Below, piece after piece: positions 22,994 through 30,803 of a stretch of DNA of 30,803 nucleotides. Made by a program: the position numbers and the translations under genes. The notes below the pieces were generated by a model, which was not told the origin of the DNA, made no database searches, and saw only the letters and a list, made by a program, of their open reading frames with translations. The stretch comes from CAMDBL01 sp964498125 (GTDB lineage Bacteria > Pseudomonadota > Alphaproteobacteria > Rhizobiales > Hyphomicrobiaceae), in contig CAZCGE010000087.1 in assembly GCA_964498125.1 (NCBI GenBank), positions 1 to 30,803 of the forward strand, in the 5' to 3' direction. Position 1 is the first letter of the stretch, and every line of letters begins with the position of its first letter.

Positions 22994-24216
22994 GGCCGCA
23001 GCAATTCAGGCAGACCCCATTTCAGCGTGCGCCGTCCCGACTTGAATGCGGCCACCGGCTGCGCCAGCTCGGCCACGGCTTGTTGCGGCGTCTCAGCATT
23101 GAGAATGACGACGTCGGCCGGGTTGCCGACGGCAAGTCCGTAATCATGCATGTTGAGCAGGCGCGCCGACCGGTCGGTCAGCATGCGGAAGCATTCGCGC
23201 AAGTGCGCTGGCCGGTCGACCTGCAGGATGTTGGCGTAGAGATTGGCCATGCGGATCAGCGAGCAATCGCCGTAGGGCGTCGCCGGATTGAGGATGTTGT
23301 TGGACGACAGCGAGCAGTTGACGCCGTGCTCGATCAGAACATTGGCATCGGCGACGCCGCGCCGGACGCTGTGCTCCTGGTCGCGGCCCATCAGGAACAG
23401 ATCCGTCGCCGGCAGCACCGTGACGCCGATGCCGCTGTCGGCGAGCCGCCGGGCGATCACCGCCAGCTCGGCCGGCGGTAGCAGCGACAGCTTGGCCATG
23501 TGACCGGCCACCACGCGACCGCCGCGCTTGTACTGGTCGGTCAGCTCGCGGACCAGGTGGATGAGCATGTCGCTGGCCGTAGGGCCGACGTCGAGATGCA
23601 GATCGATGTCGACGTCGTACTCGCGCGCCAGCTCGAACACGCGGCGGATCTGGCCGTGCGGGTCCTTGTCGTAGCGCGGCGCGCCGCCGATCACCTTGGC
23701 GCCGCGCTTCAGGCCCTCGACCAGCAGCGCGTCGGTGCCGGGGTAGCTGATCAGGCCCTCCTGCGCGAAGACGCAGATCTCGATGTCGATCGCCCACTTG
23801 TAGTCGGCGATCAGCGATTGCACGCCATCGAAGCCGCGCATGCCAATGCCGGGATCGACCTCGACCTGAGTGCGCATGCGCGTGGTGCCATGCGCGATGC
23901 AGGCTTCCAGCGTTGCCGCCGCCCGCGCGCGCACGTCGGCGACCGTCATGGCGGGTTTGATCGGCGTGACGCCGAACACCGGGCTCAGCGTCGCCCGCTC
24001 CTGCGGCGCGCAACGATCGATGATGCGCGACTTGTCGAGATGGATATGCGTTTCGATCAGGCCCGCGCAGGCCAGGCGGCCCTGCGCATCGTACTCGGGT
24101 GCCTCGGCGGCCAGAGCACGGGTGATGGCGGCGATGCGTCCGCCGGCAATGCCGATGTCCAGAGGTCCGTCGGCTGGCCGCTCGGACAGTCGTGCGTTAC
24201 GAATGATCAGGTCCAT
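22990..24216 (-). CDS. Cytosine deaminase-like amidohydrolase, atypical active site
   Basis: 408 residues from ATG 24214-24216. The architecture is that of CodA-like amidohydrolases: a small N-terminal beta domain (LIIRNARL, GGRIAAIT), the metal motif ETHIHLDKSRI (about residue 56), LHLDVG, VAGHMAKLS and a C-terminal NMHDYGLAVGNPADVVILNA. Aligned by eye with E. coli CodA, the catalytic glutamate after the LHLD histidine is replaced (HLDV), and the late metal/catalytic aspartate region GHDDVFDP reads SSNNILNP. So it may act on another substrate or by another mechanism. It is divergent from the SDR gene across 85 bp, suggesting a shared control region. Confidence 0.85.
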   Translation of the reverse strand: MDLIIRNARLSERPADGPLDIGIAGGRIAAITRALAAEAPEYDAQGRLACAGLIETHIHLDKSRIIDRCAPQERATLSPVFGVTPIKPAMTVADVRARAAATLEACIAHGTTRMRTQVEVDPGIGMRGFDGVQSLIADYKWAIDIEICVFAQEGLISYPGTDALLVEGLKRGAKVIGGAPRYDKDPHGQIRRVFELAREYDVDIDLHLDVGPTASDMLIHLVRELTDQYKRGGRVVAGHMAKLSLLPPAELAVIARRLADSGIGVTVLPATDLFLMGRDQEHSVRRGVADANVLIEHGVNCSLSSNNILNPATPYGDCSLIRMANLYANILQVDRPAHLRECFRMLTDRSARLLNMHDYGLAVGNPADVVILNAETPQQAVAELAQPVAAFKSGRRTLKWGLPELLRP

Positions 24217-24301
24217 GCGAAAAGCCCCCAGTCTGGCTCCGACCGCAAGCTATGCTACTCTGCGCGCTGGCGGTCGGCGAGACGAAATGAGGAGTGAGAT
24301 C

Positions 24302-25081
24302 ATGAGCAGTGGCGCAGGCAAGGGCCTCGACGGCAAGGTGGCGCTGATCACGGGTGGCGCCAGCGGCATCGGCGCGGCAACCGCGCGATTGTTTGCACGC
24401 CACGGTGCAAGTCTCGTGCTGGCCGATCTCGACGAGGCGGCGGCGGCCCGCGTCGGACGCGACTGCGAAGCGGCCGGCGCGCCATCGCTCGGCATGAGCA
24501 TGGATGTGGTTTCTGAAAAGAGCGTCGAGGGGGGCATCGCCGCGACCGTGCAGCGCTTTGGCCGGATCGACATTCTCGTCAACAGCGCCGGCATCTCGCT
24601 GCGCTATCCGGCCTGTGAGCTGCCGGTCGAGGTCTGGGACAAGGTGATGGCTGTCAATGTCAAGGGCACGTTCCTGGCTTCGCGCACGGCCGCCCGCTAC
24701 ATGCAGAAGAGCGGCGGCGGCGCCATCGTCAACCTGGCTTCGATCATGAGCTTCTCGGGCTTCGGGCTCGGCGGTTTTGCCAATCCGGCCTATCAGGCAT
24801 CCAAGGGTGCGGTGCTGAATTTGACGCGGGCGCTGGCGGTGGAATGGGCGCCTTACAAAATTCGCGTCAACGCCGTGGCGCCGACCTGGGTGCGCACGCC
24901 GCTGATCGACGCCATTCTGGCCAAACCCGATACCGTTGCGCAAATCCAGGCGGCGACGCCCATGCAACGGGTGGCCGAACCCGAGGAAATTGCCGAGGCG
25001 ATTCTGTTTCTGGCCAGCCCAGCCGCGTCGATGACGACCGGGCATACGCTGGCCGTCGATGGCGGGTTCCTGGCGCAATAG
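24302..25081 (+). CDS. SDR family NAD(P)-dependent oxidoreductase
   Basis: 259 residues. ATG 24302 was chosen because AGGAG (24290-24294) lies seven bases upstream; an ATG at 24287 is less well placed. Classical short-chain dehydrogenase features are the cofactor motif TGGASGIGAATA, NSAG, the catalytic serine in NLASIMSF and YQASK, and the C-terminal TGHTLAVDGGF. The acidic residue in VLADLDEA suggests a preference for NAD. It probably oxidises a secondary alcohol or polyol in the catabolic cluster around it. The stop TAG is followed by GTCGGG, an apparent remnant of a GTAGGTCGGG repeat. The next 236 bp contain no recognised gene. Confidence 0.95.
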   Translation: MSSGAGKGLDGKVALITGGASGIGAATARLFARHGASLVLADLDEAAAARVGRDCEAAGAPSLGMSMDVVSEKSVEGGIAATVQRFGRIDILVNSAGISLRYPACELPVEVWDKVMAVNVKGTFLASRTAARYMQKSGGGAIVNLASIMSFSGFGLGGFANPAYQASKGAVLNLTRALAVEWAPYKIRVNAVAPTWVRTPLIDAILAKPDTVAQIQAATPMQRVAEPEEIAEAILFLASPAASMTTGHTLAVDGGFLAQ

Positions 25082-25317
25082 GTCGGGCGGGCCGTGCAAT
25101 TCAGCCGAGCGAATCGGTTGCCATGGCCATGGACTGCAATGGCAAGCACAAAGTTTTTGTTATGCCCTTGCGCATGTTTCCTTTGGACAGGCCCGGGTCG
25201 CTGCCTTGCAGGCGCCACAGGGCCTGACTAGCGTTGCCGCCTGCGTCGAAAGAGGGCGCGTCCGGGCGGGCGAAAGGAATTGTCCCGTCGATGGTTCACT
25301 CGTAGTGCGGGGCTGAT

Positions 25318-25620
25318 ATGACCACGTTGCCGAATTCATCGCAAAACCAGTTGCGCCAGTTCATCGAGCAGATCGAGCGGCTGGAGGAAGAGAAGAAGGC
25401 TCTCGCCGACGACATCCGGGAGAAGTTCCTGGAGGCCAAGGCCGTCGGCTTCGATGTCAAGATCATGCGGCAGGTGCTCAGGCTGCGCAAAAAGAGCCAG
25501 ACCGAGCGTCAGGAAGAGGAAGGCGTGCTGGAGACCTACCTGCACGCGCTGGGCATGCTGGGCGAGATGGTGTCGTCCAATGGCGCCCAGCCCGGCGAGA
25601 AGTTGATGGCGGCGGAGTAG
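25318..25620 (+). CDS. gapR: GapR family nucleoid-associated protein (DUF2312)
   Basis: 100 residues from ATG 25318. The protein matches the DUF2312/GapR family over most of its length: LRQFIEQIERLEEEKKALAD, then DIREKFLEAKAVGFDVKIMR and QVLRLRKKSQTERQEEEGVL. In Caulobacter, GapR is an AT-rich DNA clamp that binds overtwisted DNA ahead of replication and transcription machinery and stimulates topoisomerases. Paralogues are frequent in alphaproteobacteria, so this copy may not be the main one. The N-terminal dozen residues are variable. The ribosome site is poor (GGGGCTGAT just upstream). The gene is monocistronic by position. Confidence 0.9.
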   Translation: MTTLPNSSQNQLRQFIEQIERLEEEKKALADDIREKFLEAKAVGFDVKIMRQVLRLRKKSQTERQEEEGVLETYLHALGMLGEMVSSNGAQPGEKLMAAE

Positions 25621-25683
25621 GGGCGGGGCGCGCACGGTGAACTCTGGTTCCAACAGACCTTGACGGGCCCGGTCAAGCGCACT

Positions 25684-25720
25684 ATGTTGCAGTGCAACAT
25701 GATTTGATGCAACGCAACAT
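25684..25720. promoter_or_regulatory. Candidate PhaR-type operator upstream of PHB depolymerase
   Basis: ATGTTGCAGTGCAACAT (25684-25700) is a near-perfect palindrome with TTGCA/TGCAA half-sites. A second related site, GATGCAACGCAACAT, ends at 25720, giving a 20-bp spacing of the CAACAT units. It lies immediately upstream of a polyhydroxybutyrate-depolymerase-family gene. PhaR repressors of alphaproteobacteria bind TGC/GCA-rich sites near PHB genes; assignment to PhaR is inference. Confidence 0.5.
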
Positions 25721-25729
25721 AGGTCAGTG

Positions 25730-27049
25730 ATGCCCGGTTTACGCGAAACTCTTGCCGCCCTTGGCGGACTACGTCAAAAATTCGAAAAACTGCTGGAAGG
25801 GTCCCGCGGAACGTCGACCGGCGCTCCGGAAGCCGAGTTATTCCGTGCTACTCGACTACGCGAGGTGAGTGCGTTCGGCGCCAATCCCGGTAACCTGCGC
25901 ATGTTCGTGCATGCCCCGGACCGCGTGGCGCGCGCGCCCGCACTGGTTGTTGCACTGCATGGCTGCGACCAGGGCGCTGCTGAATACGCCCGCGGCAGCG
26001 GCTGGTCGACACTCGCCGACCGCCACGGCTTCGTCGTCGTCTATCCCGAGCAGCAAGCCTCGAACAATCCGAAGACTTGCTTCTCGTGGTTCCTGCCCGA
26101 CGACATCGCGCGCAATGGTGGCGAAGCGCTCTCGATCCACCAGATGGTCGAGCACGCCATCGCAGAATTCGGCGTGGACCGTCGCCGGGTGTTCGTGACC
26201 GGCCTGTCGGCGGGTGGCGCCATGGCGTCCGTGATGCTGGCAACCTATCCGGACGTCTATGCCGGTGGCGCCATCATCGCCGGCCTTCCCTACGGCTGCG
26301 CCGGTTCGCTCCAGGAAGCGTTGCAGGCCATGTTCTCGGAGCAGTCGCCTTCGGCGCGCGCTCTGGGCGATAGCGTGCGGGCCGCGTCGGCGCATCACGG
26401 GCCGTGGCCCAGGATCTCGGTCTGGCACGGCAGCGCCGATCCGATGGTCAAGCCTTCGAACGGCGAGCATATCGTTCGTCAGTGGGCGAATGTCCATGGC
26501 CTTTCTGACTCACCCGCGCGCGTGGAGACCATTGCGGGTCATACGCGGCGCGTCTGGAACAACGCTAACGGACATGCCGTAATCGAAGCATTTTCCATCG
26601 CCGGCATGGCGCACGGCGTGCCGCTCGAAACCGGCATGCAGGCCGAGGGCTGCGGCGCGGTTGGCCCGTTCTTCCTCGACGTCGGTTTGTCCTCGACCCA
26701 CCATGTCGCCCGGACCTGGGGCTTGAGCGATGGTCTCGCCGATGCGCCGGGCACTCATGCAAGGCCGACGAAGGTGCCGGCGCGAGCGAGCGCTGCTCCC
26801 GCCGCGACGGAGCTTGTCGCCAGAACTGGCAGCGGCTGGACCGGATCGGCGGACGCGCTTCCGGGCTCTGGCGCCGCGCGCGAAACCACTGCCGTGTACG
26901 GACCAAGTGCGGTGATTGCCGCGGCGTTCAAGGCGGCTGGTCTGCCGGTGCCAGAGTTTCCGAGCCTGTCGCCCGGCGCAAGATCCCACGTTTCACCCGG
27001 TCCCATCATTGCCGCGGCACTGAAGGCGGCCAGCCTGAAACGGCAGTGA
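25730..27049 (+). CDS. PHB depolymerase family esterase
   Basis: 439 residues from ATG 25730; a GTG one codon earlier is also possible (AGG at 25721-25723). The catalytic domain (about 45-310) shows the oxyanion block LVVALHGCDQGAAEYARGSG, the lipase box GLSAGGAMAS (about residue 157), the acid in WHGSADPMVKP and the histidine in GMAHGVPLET, matching the LpqC/PHB-depolymerase esterase family that hydrolyses short-chain polyhydroxyalkanoates. No signal peptide is evident, so an intracellular role in granule turnover is more likely than secretion. The C-terminus carries two similar helices (VIAAAFKAAGLPVP and IIAAALKAASLKRQ), joined by a proline/serine-rich linker. A candidate PhaR-type operator lies just upstream. 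Confidence 0.92.
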   Translation: MPGLRETLAALGGLRQKFEKLLEGSRGTSTGAPEAELFRATRLREVSAFGANPGNLRMFVHAPDRVARAPALVVALHGCDQGAAEYARGSGWSTLADRHGFVVVYPEQQASNNPKTCFSWFLPDDIARNGGEALSIHQMVEHAIAEFGVDRRRVFVTGLSAGGAMASVMLATYPDVYAGGAIIAGLPYGCAGSLQEALQAMFSEQSPSARALGDSVRAASAHHGPWPRISVWHGSADPMVKPSNGEHIVRQWANVHGLSDSPARVETIAGHTRRVWNNANGHAVIEAFSIAGMAHGVPLETGMQAEGCGAVGPFFLDVGLSSTHHVARTWGLSDGLADAPGTHARPTKVPARASAAPAATELVARTGSGWTGSADALPGSGAARETTAVYGPSAVIAAAFKAAGLPVPEFPSLSPGARSHVSPGPIIAAALKAASLKRQ

Positions 27050-27102
27050 TTCGGCTCGCGGACGCTAGTGGCCGGAAGCACAAATGGCTAGCACACCCAC
27101 TG

Positions 27103-27257
27103 CCGTCTTCCCGGCGAAGGCCGGGACCCACGACAGGTTTGCAGCGAACGATGCGTGCGAGATGGGGCGATGCGCAAGCTGCACGCTCCGTATCTTCGCA
27201 GCGTGTGCCGTATTCGTTGCCAGCGCACGTGGGTGCCGGCCTCCGCCGGCATGACGG
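27103..27257. repeat. CCGGGACCCAC/GTGGGTGCCGG palindromic element
   Basis: The left arm at about 27103-27132 (CCGTCTTCCCGGCGAAGGCC, then GGGACCCACG) is inverted relative to 27228-27257 (CGTGGGTGCCGG, CCTCCGCCGGCATGACGG), with imperfect pairing between. It occupies the gap between the convergent PHB esterase and glnD genes. It is of the same broad type as the TCATCCCGG element at 1197-1356. Confidence 0.65.
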
Positions 27258-27299
27258 AGTTGTTGGATTTCCTGACTCACTCTCTTCTGACGGCGGACG

Positions 27300-30089
27300 C
27301 TAGCTTTGTGCCGCGGTTGATGCGCGCGCAGGCCGTTGCTCCCCCCTCAGCACCGCCTCCAGTCGAGCGCGAATGGCCTTCTGCCGCGGCTCGCTTGCCA
27401 CCTTCTTGCCGGTGAGATCGGTAACATAGAAAACGTCCACCGCTTTCTCGCCGAAGGTGGTGATGTGCGCGCTGGTGATGTCCAGCGACAGGTCGGACAG
27501 CGCGGTGGTGAGTTCGTACAGCAGGCCTGGCCGGTCGAGCCCCGACACCTCGATGACGGTATATTGGTCCGACAGCGCGTTGTTGACGATAACCTCGGGC
27601 GTAACGTTGAAGGTTCCTGTGCGGCGCTCGCTCGCGCGGCGTTTTGCGAGTAGATGCGACAGCCGCGTCTCGCCCTTCAGCATGCTTTCAATCGTCTCGG
27701 CAATGCGGCGCGCGCGCCGCTTCTCGTCGTCGTCGTCGTCGAACTCGCGTGCCAACAGGAATGAATCGAGGGCAAAACCGTCGCGCGTTGTCGAGATGTG
27801 CGCGCCGACAATGTTGGCCCCGGCCGCGGCGCAAGCGCCGGCAAACTGGGCAAGCAGGCGTGGATGGTTGGGGGCGAACACCGTCAATTCCGTGATGGCG
27901 GTGAAGGCGCTGGTGGTGTGATCGGCGATGAAATGCTGCCCACTGGCCTCAGCCGTCTGCAAAAGCCGGGCGTGCTCGGCCTGCTTGCGCGTCTCGGTTT
28001 TCAGCCAGTAATCGGGATAGTGGCGCTCGACGAACCGATCGACGTCGGCCTGCGGCTGCTCCGCCATCGCCTTGCGCAAGGCGGCCTGCGCGGCTTCCAC
28101 GCGCTGGCGCCGCCCGATCTGGGTGTGTCCGCCAGCCACCAGCGGTTCGGTCTCGTAGTACAGCGAGCGTAATAGTTGGCCCTTCCAACCGTTCCAGGTG
28201 TTGGGACCCACCGCGCGGATATCGGCCACGGTGAGCAACAGCAGCATCTTCAGTCGCTCCGGACTCTGCACGATGTCGGCGAAGTCGCGGATGGTCTTGG
28301 GGTCTGTGATGTCGCGGCTCTGGGCGATGTTGCTCATCGTCAGATGCTGCTCGATCAGCCAAGCGACGGTTTCGGTTTCAGCGGCCGTCAGGCCTAGCCG
28401 CGGGCAGAGCTGGCGTGCGATGCGTGCGCCAACGACCGAATGATCCTCGGTGCGGCCTCTGCCGATGTCATGCAGGAAAGCGGCCACGAATAGCGCGCGC
28501 CGGCTGGCCACCGTCTTGATGATCCCGGTCGAGAGCGGCAACTCCTCGACGGCGACGCCGCGCTCGATGTCGGTCAGCTTTCCGACCGTGCGCAGGAGGT
28601 GCTCATCCACGGTGAAGTGGTGGTACATGTTGAACTGCATCATCGCCACGACCTTGCCGAAGTCGGGGATGAAGCGGCCGAGGACGCCGGTGTCGTTCAT
28701 GCGGCGCAGCGTTGCCTCCGGACTGACCTTGCCGGTGAGCAGCTCGAGAAAGATGCGGTTGGCTTCCGGGTCGGCGCGCAGCGTGTCGTCGATCAGCCGC
28801 AGCGAGCGCCGGATCAGGCGGATGGCGTCGGGATGCAGGAAGACGTCGAGGTGCTCGGCCTGGGCGAACAGCCGGAACAGGTTGATTGGGTCGCGCTCGA
28901 ACACCTTGTCGTCGGCGACGTTGATGCGGCCGTTGTCGACACGGAAATCCGTGCGCTGACGTACCTGGCGCCGGATCCGCCAGCTCAGCGGGTTGAGCAG
29001 GTTGCCGAGCGTCGGCGCTGTCATCAATTGCTGCATTTCCAGCGCGGCGCATAAAATCGTGGTGAGGTCGCCGACGTCCTTGGCCACCAGGAAATAGTGC
29101 TTCATGAAGCGCTCGACGCCGCGCAAACCGCCGCGACTGCGGTAGCCGAGCCGCTCGGCCATCTGCGGCTGCAGCTCGAAGGTCAGCCTTTCCTCGGCGC
29201 GACCGGTCATGAAGTGCACGTTGCAGCGCACCGTCCACAGGAAGTCCTCGCATCCGCGGAATGTGCGCATCTCATCGGCGGAGAAAATGCCCGTCTCGAT
29301 CGCTTCGGCGCCGGGCTGGTGTCCATGCAGGTACTTGGCCAGCCAATGCAGCGTGTGCAGATCGCGCATGCCGCCTTTGCCATCCTTGATATTGGGCTGG
29401 ACCCTGTAGCGGGACTCACCGGTGCGGCGGTGGCGATCGTCGCGCTCGGCCAATTTGGCGGTGATGAAGGCGCGCGCGGTTCCGCGCACGACCTCGCTGC
29501 GGAAGCGGCGCTCGAGTTCCGCGAACAGGCCGGCGTCGCCGAGGATCATGCGTGAGTCCAGGAGCGCGGTGCGAATGGTAAAATCGGCCTGGCTGAGTTT
29601 GACGCACTGGTCGATGGAGCGCGTGGCATGGCCGACTTTGAAGCCCAGATCCCAGAGCAGATACAGCACATGCTCGACCACGCTCTCGCCCCACGCCGTC
29701 TGCTTGGAGGGCAGCAGGAACAGCAGATCGATATCGGAGCCCGGCGCTAAGAGCCCGCGTCCATAGCCGCCCGTGGCGATGACGGCCATGTGCGCCGCAT
29801 CGGCCGGATTGGTGGGCTGATAGACGTGGGCAACCGTATAGGCGTGAACGAGGCGGATCAGCTCGTCCTGGAAATGGGACAGGCCCGCGGCGCAGCCGCG
29901 TCCGTCGCCGTCGCGGATCAGTTGCGCTTCCGCCTCGGCGCGGGAAATCCTGACCAAGTCCTTGAGGCGCTCCAGCACCTTGGGCCGGCAGGCATCGGCC
30001 GAGCCGCCGGCCTGATAGAGCTGCGTCAGCTCCTGGCGCAGGGCCCGCGGATCGAAATAGGGGGCGGCGAGGGTTGTGCGGGTATCCAT
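27300..30089 (-). CDS. glnD: Bifunctional uridylyltransferase/uridylyl-removing enzyme GlnD
   Basis: 929 residues from ATG 30087-30089, full length for alphaproteobacterial GlnD. Domain order is complete: nucleotidyltransferase with GGYGRGLLAPGSDIDLLF (about residues 111-128), the GlnD-specific helical region (YRVQPNIKDGKGGMRDLHTL), the HD phosphohydrolase with FLHDIGRGRTEDHSVVGARI (about 540), and two ACT domains (about 723-776 and 840-890, GLDRPGLLYELTTAL). It senses glutamine and uridylylates or de-uridylylates PII proteins (GlnB/GlnK), controlling nitrogen assimilation. All catalytic motifs look intact. It follows epmA by 32 bp on the same strand, so the two may be co-transcribed. No clear ribosome site precedes the ATG. 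Confidence 0.98.
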   Translation of the reverse strand: MDTRTTLAAPYFDPRALRQELTQLYQAGGSADACRPKVLERLKDLVRISRAEAEAQLIRDGDGRGCAAGLSHFQDELIRLVHAYTVAHVYQPTNPADAAHMAVIATGGYGRGLLAPGSDIDLLFLLPSKQTAWGESVVEHVLYLLWDLGFKVGHATRSIDQCVKLSQADFTIRTALLDSRMILGDAGLFAELERRFRSEVVRGTARAFITAKLAERDDRHRRTGESRYRVQPNIKDGKGGMRDLHTLHWLAKYLHGHQPGAEAIETGIFSADEMRTFRGCEDFLWTVRCNVHFMTGRAEERLTFELQPQMAERLGYRSRGGLRGVERFMKHYFLVAKDVGDLTTILCAALEMQQLMTAPTLGNLLNPLSWRIRRQVRQRTDFRVDNGRINVADDKVFERDPINLFRLFAQAEHLDVFLHPDAIRLIRRSLRLIDDTLRADPEANRIFLELLTGKVSPEATLRRMNDTGVLGRFIPDFGKVVAMMQFNMYHHFTVDEHLLRTVGKLTDIERGVAVEELPLSTGIIKTVASRRALFVAAFLHDIGRGRTEDHSVVGARIARQLCPRLGLTAAETETVAWLIEQHLTMSNIAQSRDITDPKTIRDFADIVQSPERLKMLLLLTVADIRAVGPNTWNGWKGQLLRSLYYETEPLVAGGHTQIGRRQRVEAAQAALRKAMAEQPQADVDRFVERHYPDYWLKTETRKQAEHARLLQTAEASGQHFIADHTTSAFTAITELTVFAPNHPRLLAQFAGACAAAGANIVGAHISTTRDGFALDSFLLAREFDDDDDEKRRARRIAETIESMLKGETRLSHLLAKRRASERRTGTFNVTPEVIVNNALSDQYTVIEVSGLDRPGLLYELTTALSDLSLDITSAHITTFGEKAVDVFYVTDLTGKKVASEPRQKAIRARLEAVLRGEQRPARASTAAQS

Positions 30090-30121
30090 GGGGGGTATGA
30101 TAACCGACCGATCGGGCCAGG

Positions 30122-30803
30122 TCAGCCCGCATCCGCAGGCGTCCAGATCACCTGGTCGACGCTGCTCGCGCCGGTGGCGAGCATGACGAGGCGGTCGAAG
30201 CCCAAGGCGCAGCCGGCGGCGGGTGGCATGTGGGCAAGCGCCGACAGGAAATCCTCGTCGATCGGATAGCGCTCGCCATGGATGCGTTCCTTCAGGTCCA
30301 TCTGATCAGTCAGCCGGCGGCGCTGCTCGCTGGCGTCGGTCAGCTCGCCGAAACCGTTGGCGAGTTCCACGCCGCAGACATACAACTCGAAGCGATCCGC
30401 CAGCCGGGGATGCCCGGCGATTCGCCGCGCCAGTGCCGCCTCGTGGATCGGATAGTCGTGCAGGAATTCCGGCCGATAGAGCCCGAGATAAGGTTCGATC
30501 GACTGCGTCAGCACCTTGCTGAAGATGTCCGACCAGCTGTCGTCCGGCGCGGGCTCGACCCCGTGCGCCAGCGCCTGGGCCGCAAGTGCCTCGCGATCGA
30601 CGGCGTCCGCTGTATAGGTCTCGTGCAGGGCAATGCCGGCGAATTGGAAAAAAGCCTGATCCAGGCTGGTGAAGTCGTGTGATTTCATGATGTCGCAGGT
30701 GCGCCCGCGCCAGCTCCACTCGGACCGGCCCGAAACTTGGGCGGCGATCCGCAATATGCCGACGCAGTCCTCCCACAGGGCCTCGCTCGGCGCATCGGCC
30801 CGA
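30122..30803 (-). CDS. epmA: EF-P--lysine ligase EpmA (5' partial)
   Basis: The frame is open to the right edge, so the N-terminal part lies outside the window; about 226 codons are visible. The sequence is class II lysyl-tRNA-synthetase-like without an anticodon domain. Its C-terminal block FELYVCGVELANGFGELTDA, EQRRRL, then PIDEDFLSALAHMPPAAGCA and LGFDRLVMLATGA matches E. coli EpmA (GenX/YjeA) closely, including the motif 3 arginine in GFDRL. EpmA attaches beta-lysine or lysine to a conserved lysine of elongation factor P, which prevents ribosome stalling at polyproline. EpmB and efp are expected nearby but would be outside the window. Confidence 0.93.
   Translation of the reverse strand, partial: RADAPSEALWEDCVGILRIAAQVSGRSEWSWRGRTCDIMKSHDFTSLDQAFFQFAGIALHETYTADAVDREALAAQALAHGVEPAPDDSWSDIFSKVLTQSIEPYLGLYRPEFLHDYPIHEAALARRIAGHPRLADRFELYVCGVELANGFGELTDASEQRRRLTDQMDLKERIHGERYPIDEDFLSALAHMPPAAGCALGFDRLVMLATGASSVDQVIWTPADAG

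Overview
The window is a GC-rich chromosomal segment from an alphaproteobacterium. Three things point there: a GapR/DUF2312 nucleoid protein, a free-standing NDUFS4-type complex I accessory subunit, and a K+-independent proton-pumping pyrophosphatase of the Rhodospirillum type. I cannot name the genus; Hyphomicrobiales or Rhodospirillales would fit. No rRNA, tRNA, CRISPR array, transposase or phage gene was seen.

Layout. 1-4542: a four-gene ABC sugar-type importer operon (binding protein cut by the left edge, two permeases, ATPase), with palindromic repeats between genes. 4670-6721: a membrane-anchored pentapeptide-repeat protein. 6946-7299: ribosomal protein bS21 with a TTG start and a glycine-rich tail. 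7402-8229 (minus): a membrane-anchored alpha/beta hydrolase. 8491-9600: a Tat-exported TakP-like TRAP binding protein without its membrane subunits. 9735-10040 (minus): the NDUFS4-like subunit. 10527-12695: hppA. 12812-13702: an epoxide hydrolase/dehalogenase-type hydrolase. 13809-15392 (minus): a Clp-N-like plus coiled-coil protein. 15736-16275 (minus): a TPR protein interrupted by a stop codon. 16489-18081 (minus): a coupled pair, MDR oxidoreductase then histidine phosphatase.

18234-25081 is rich in oxidoreductases and hydrolases: an amidohydrolase-2 protein, a Gfo/Idh/MocA dehydrogenase, a DUF433/DUF5615 toxin-antitoxin-like pair, a GMC oxidoreductase, a cytosine-deaminase-like amidohydrolase and an SDR. 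These look like small-molecule catabolism, but the substrates cannot be read from sequence. 25318-27049 holds gapR and a PHB-depolymerase-family esterase with a candidate PhaR-type operator. 27300-30803 (minus) holds glnD (nitrogen signalling) and the 3' part of epmA (EF-P modification).

The most striking non-coding feature is the density of interspersed palindromic repeats of at least four families (GGGGTCAGACCC, GTAGGTCGGG/GTAGGTTGGG, GTAGGGTGCAATA, TCATCCCGG/CCGGGACCCA). Almost all sit just after stop codons. In six genes the TAG stop codon is itself the first bases of a GTAGG-type repeat or repeat remnant. I found no clear new defence or mobile system. The best candidates for undescribed biology are these stop-codon-supplying repeats, the Clp-N/coiled-coil protein and the tailed bS21.
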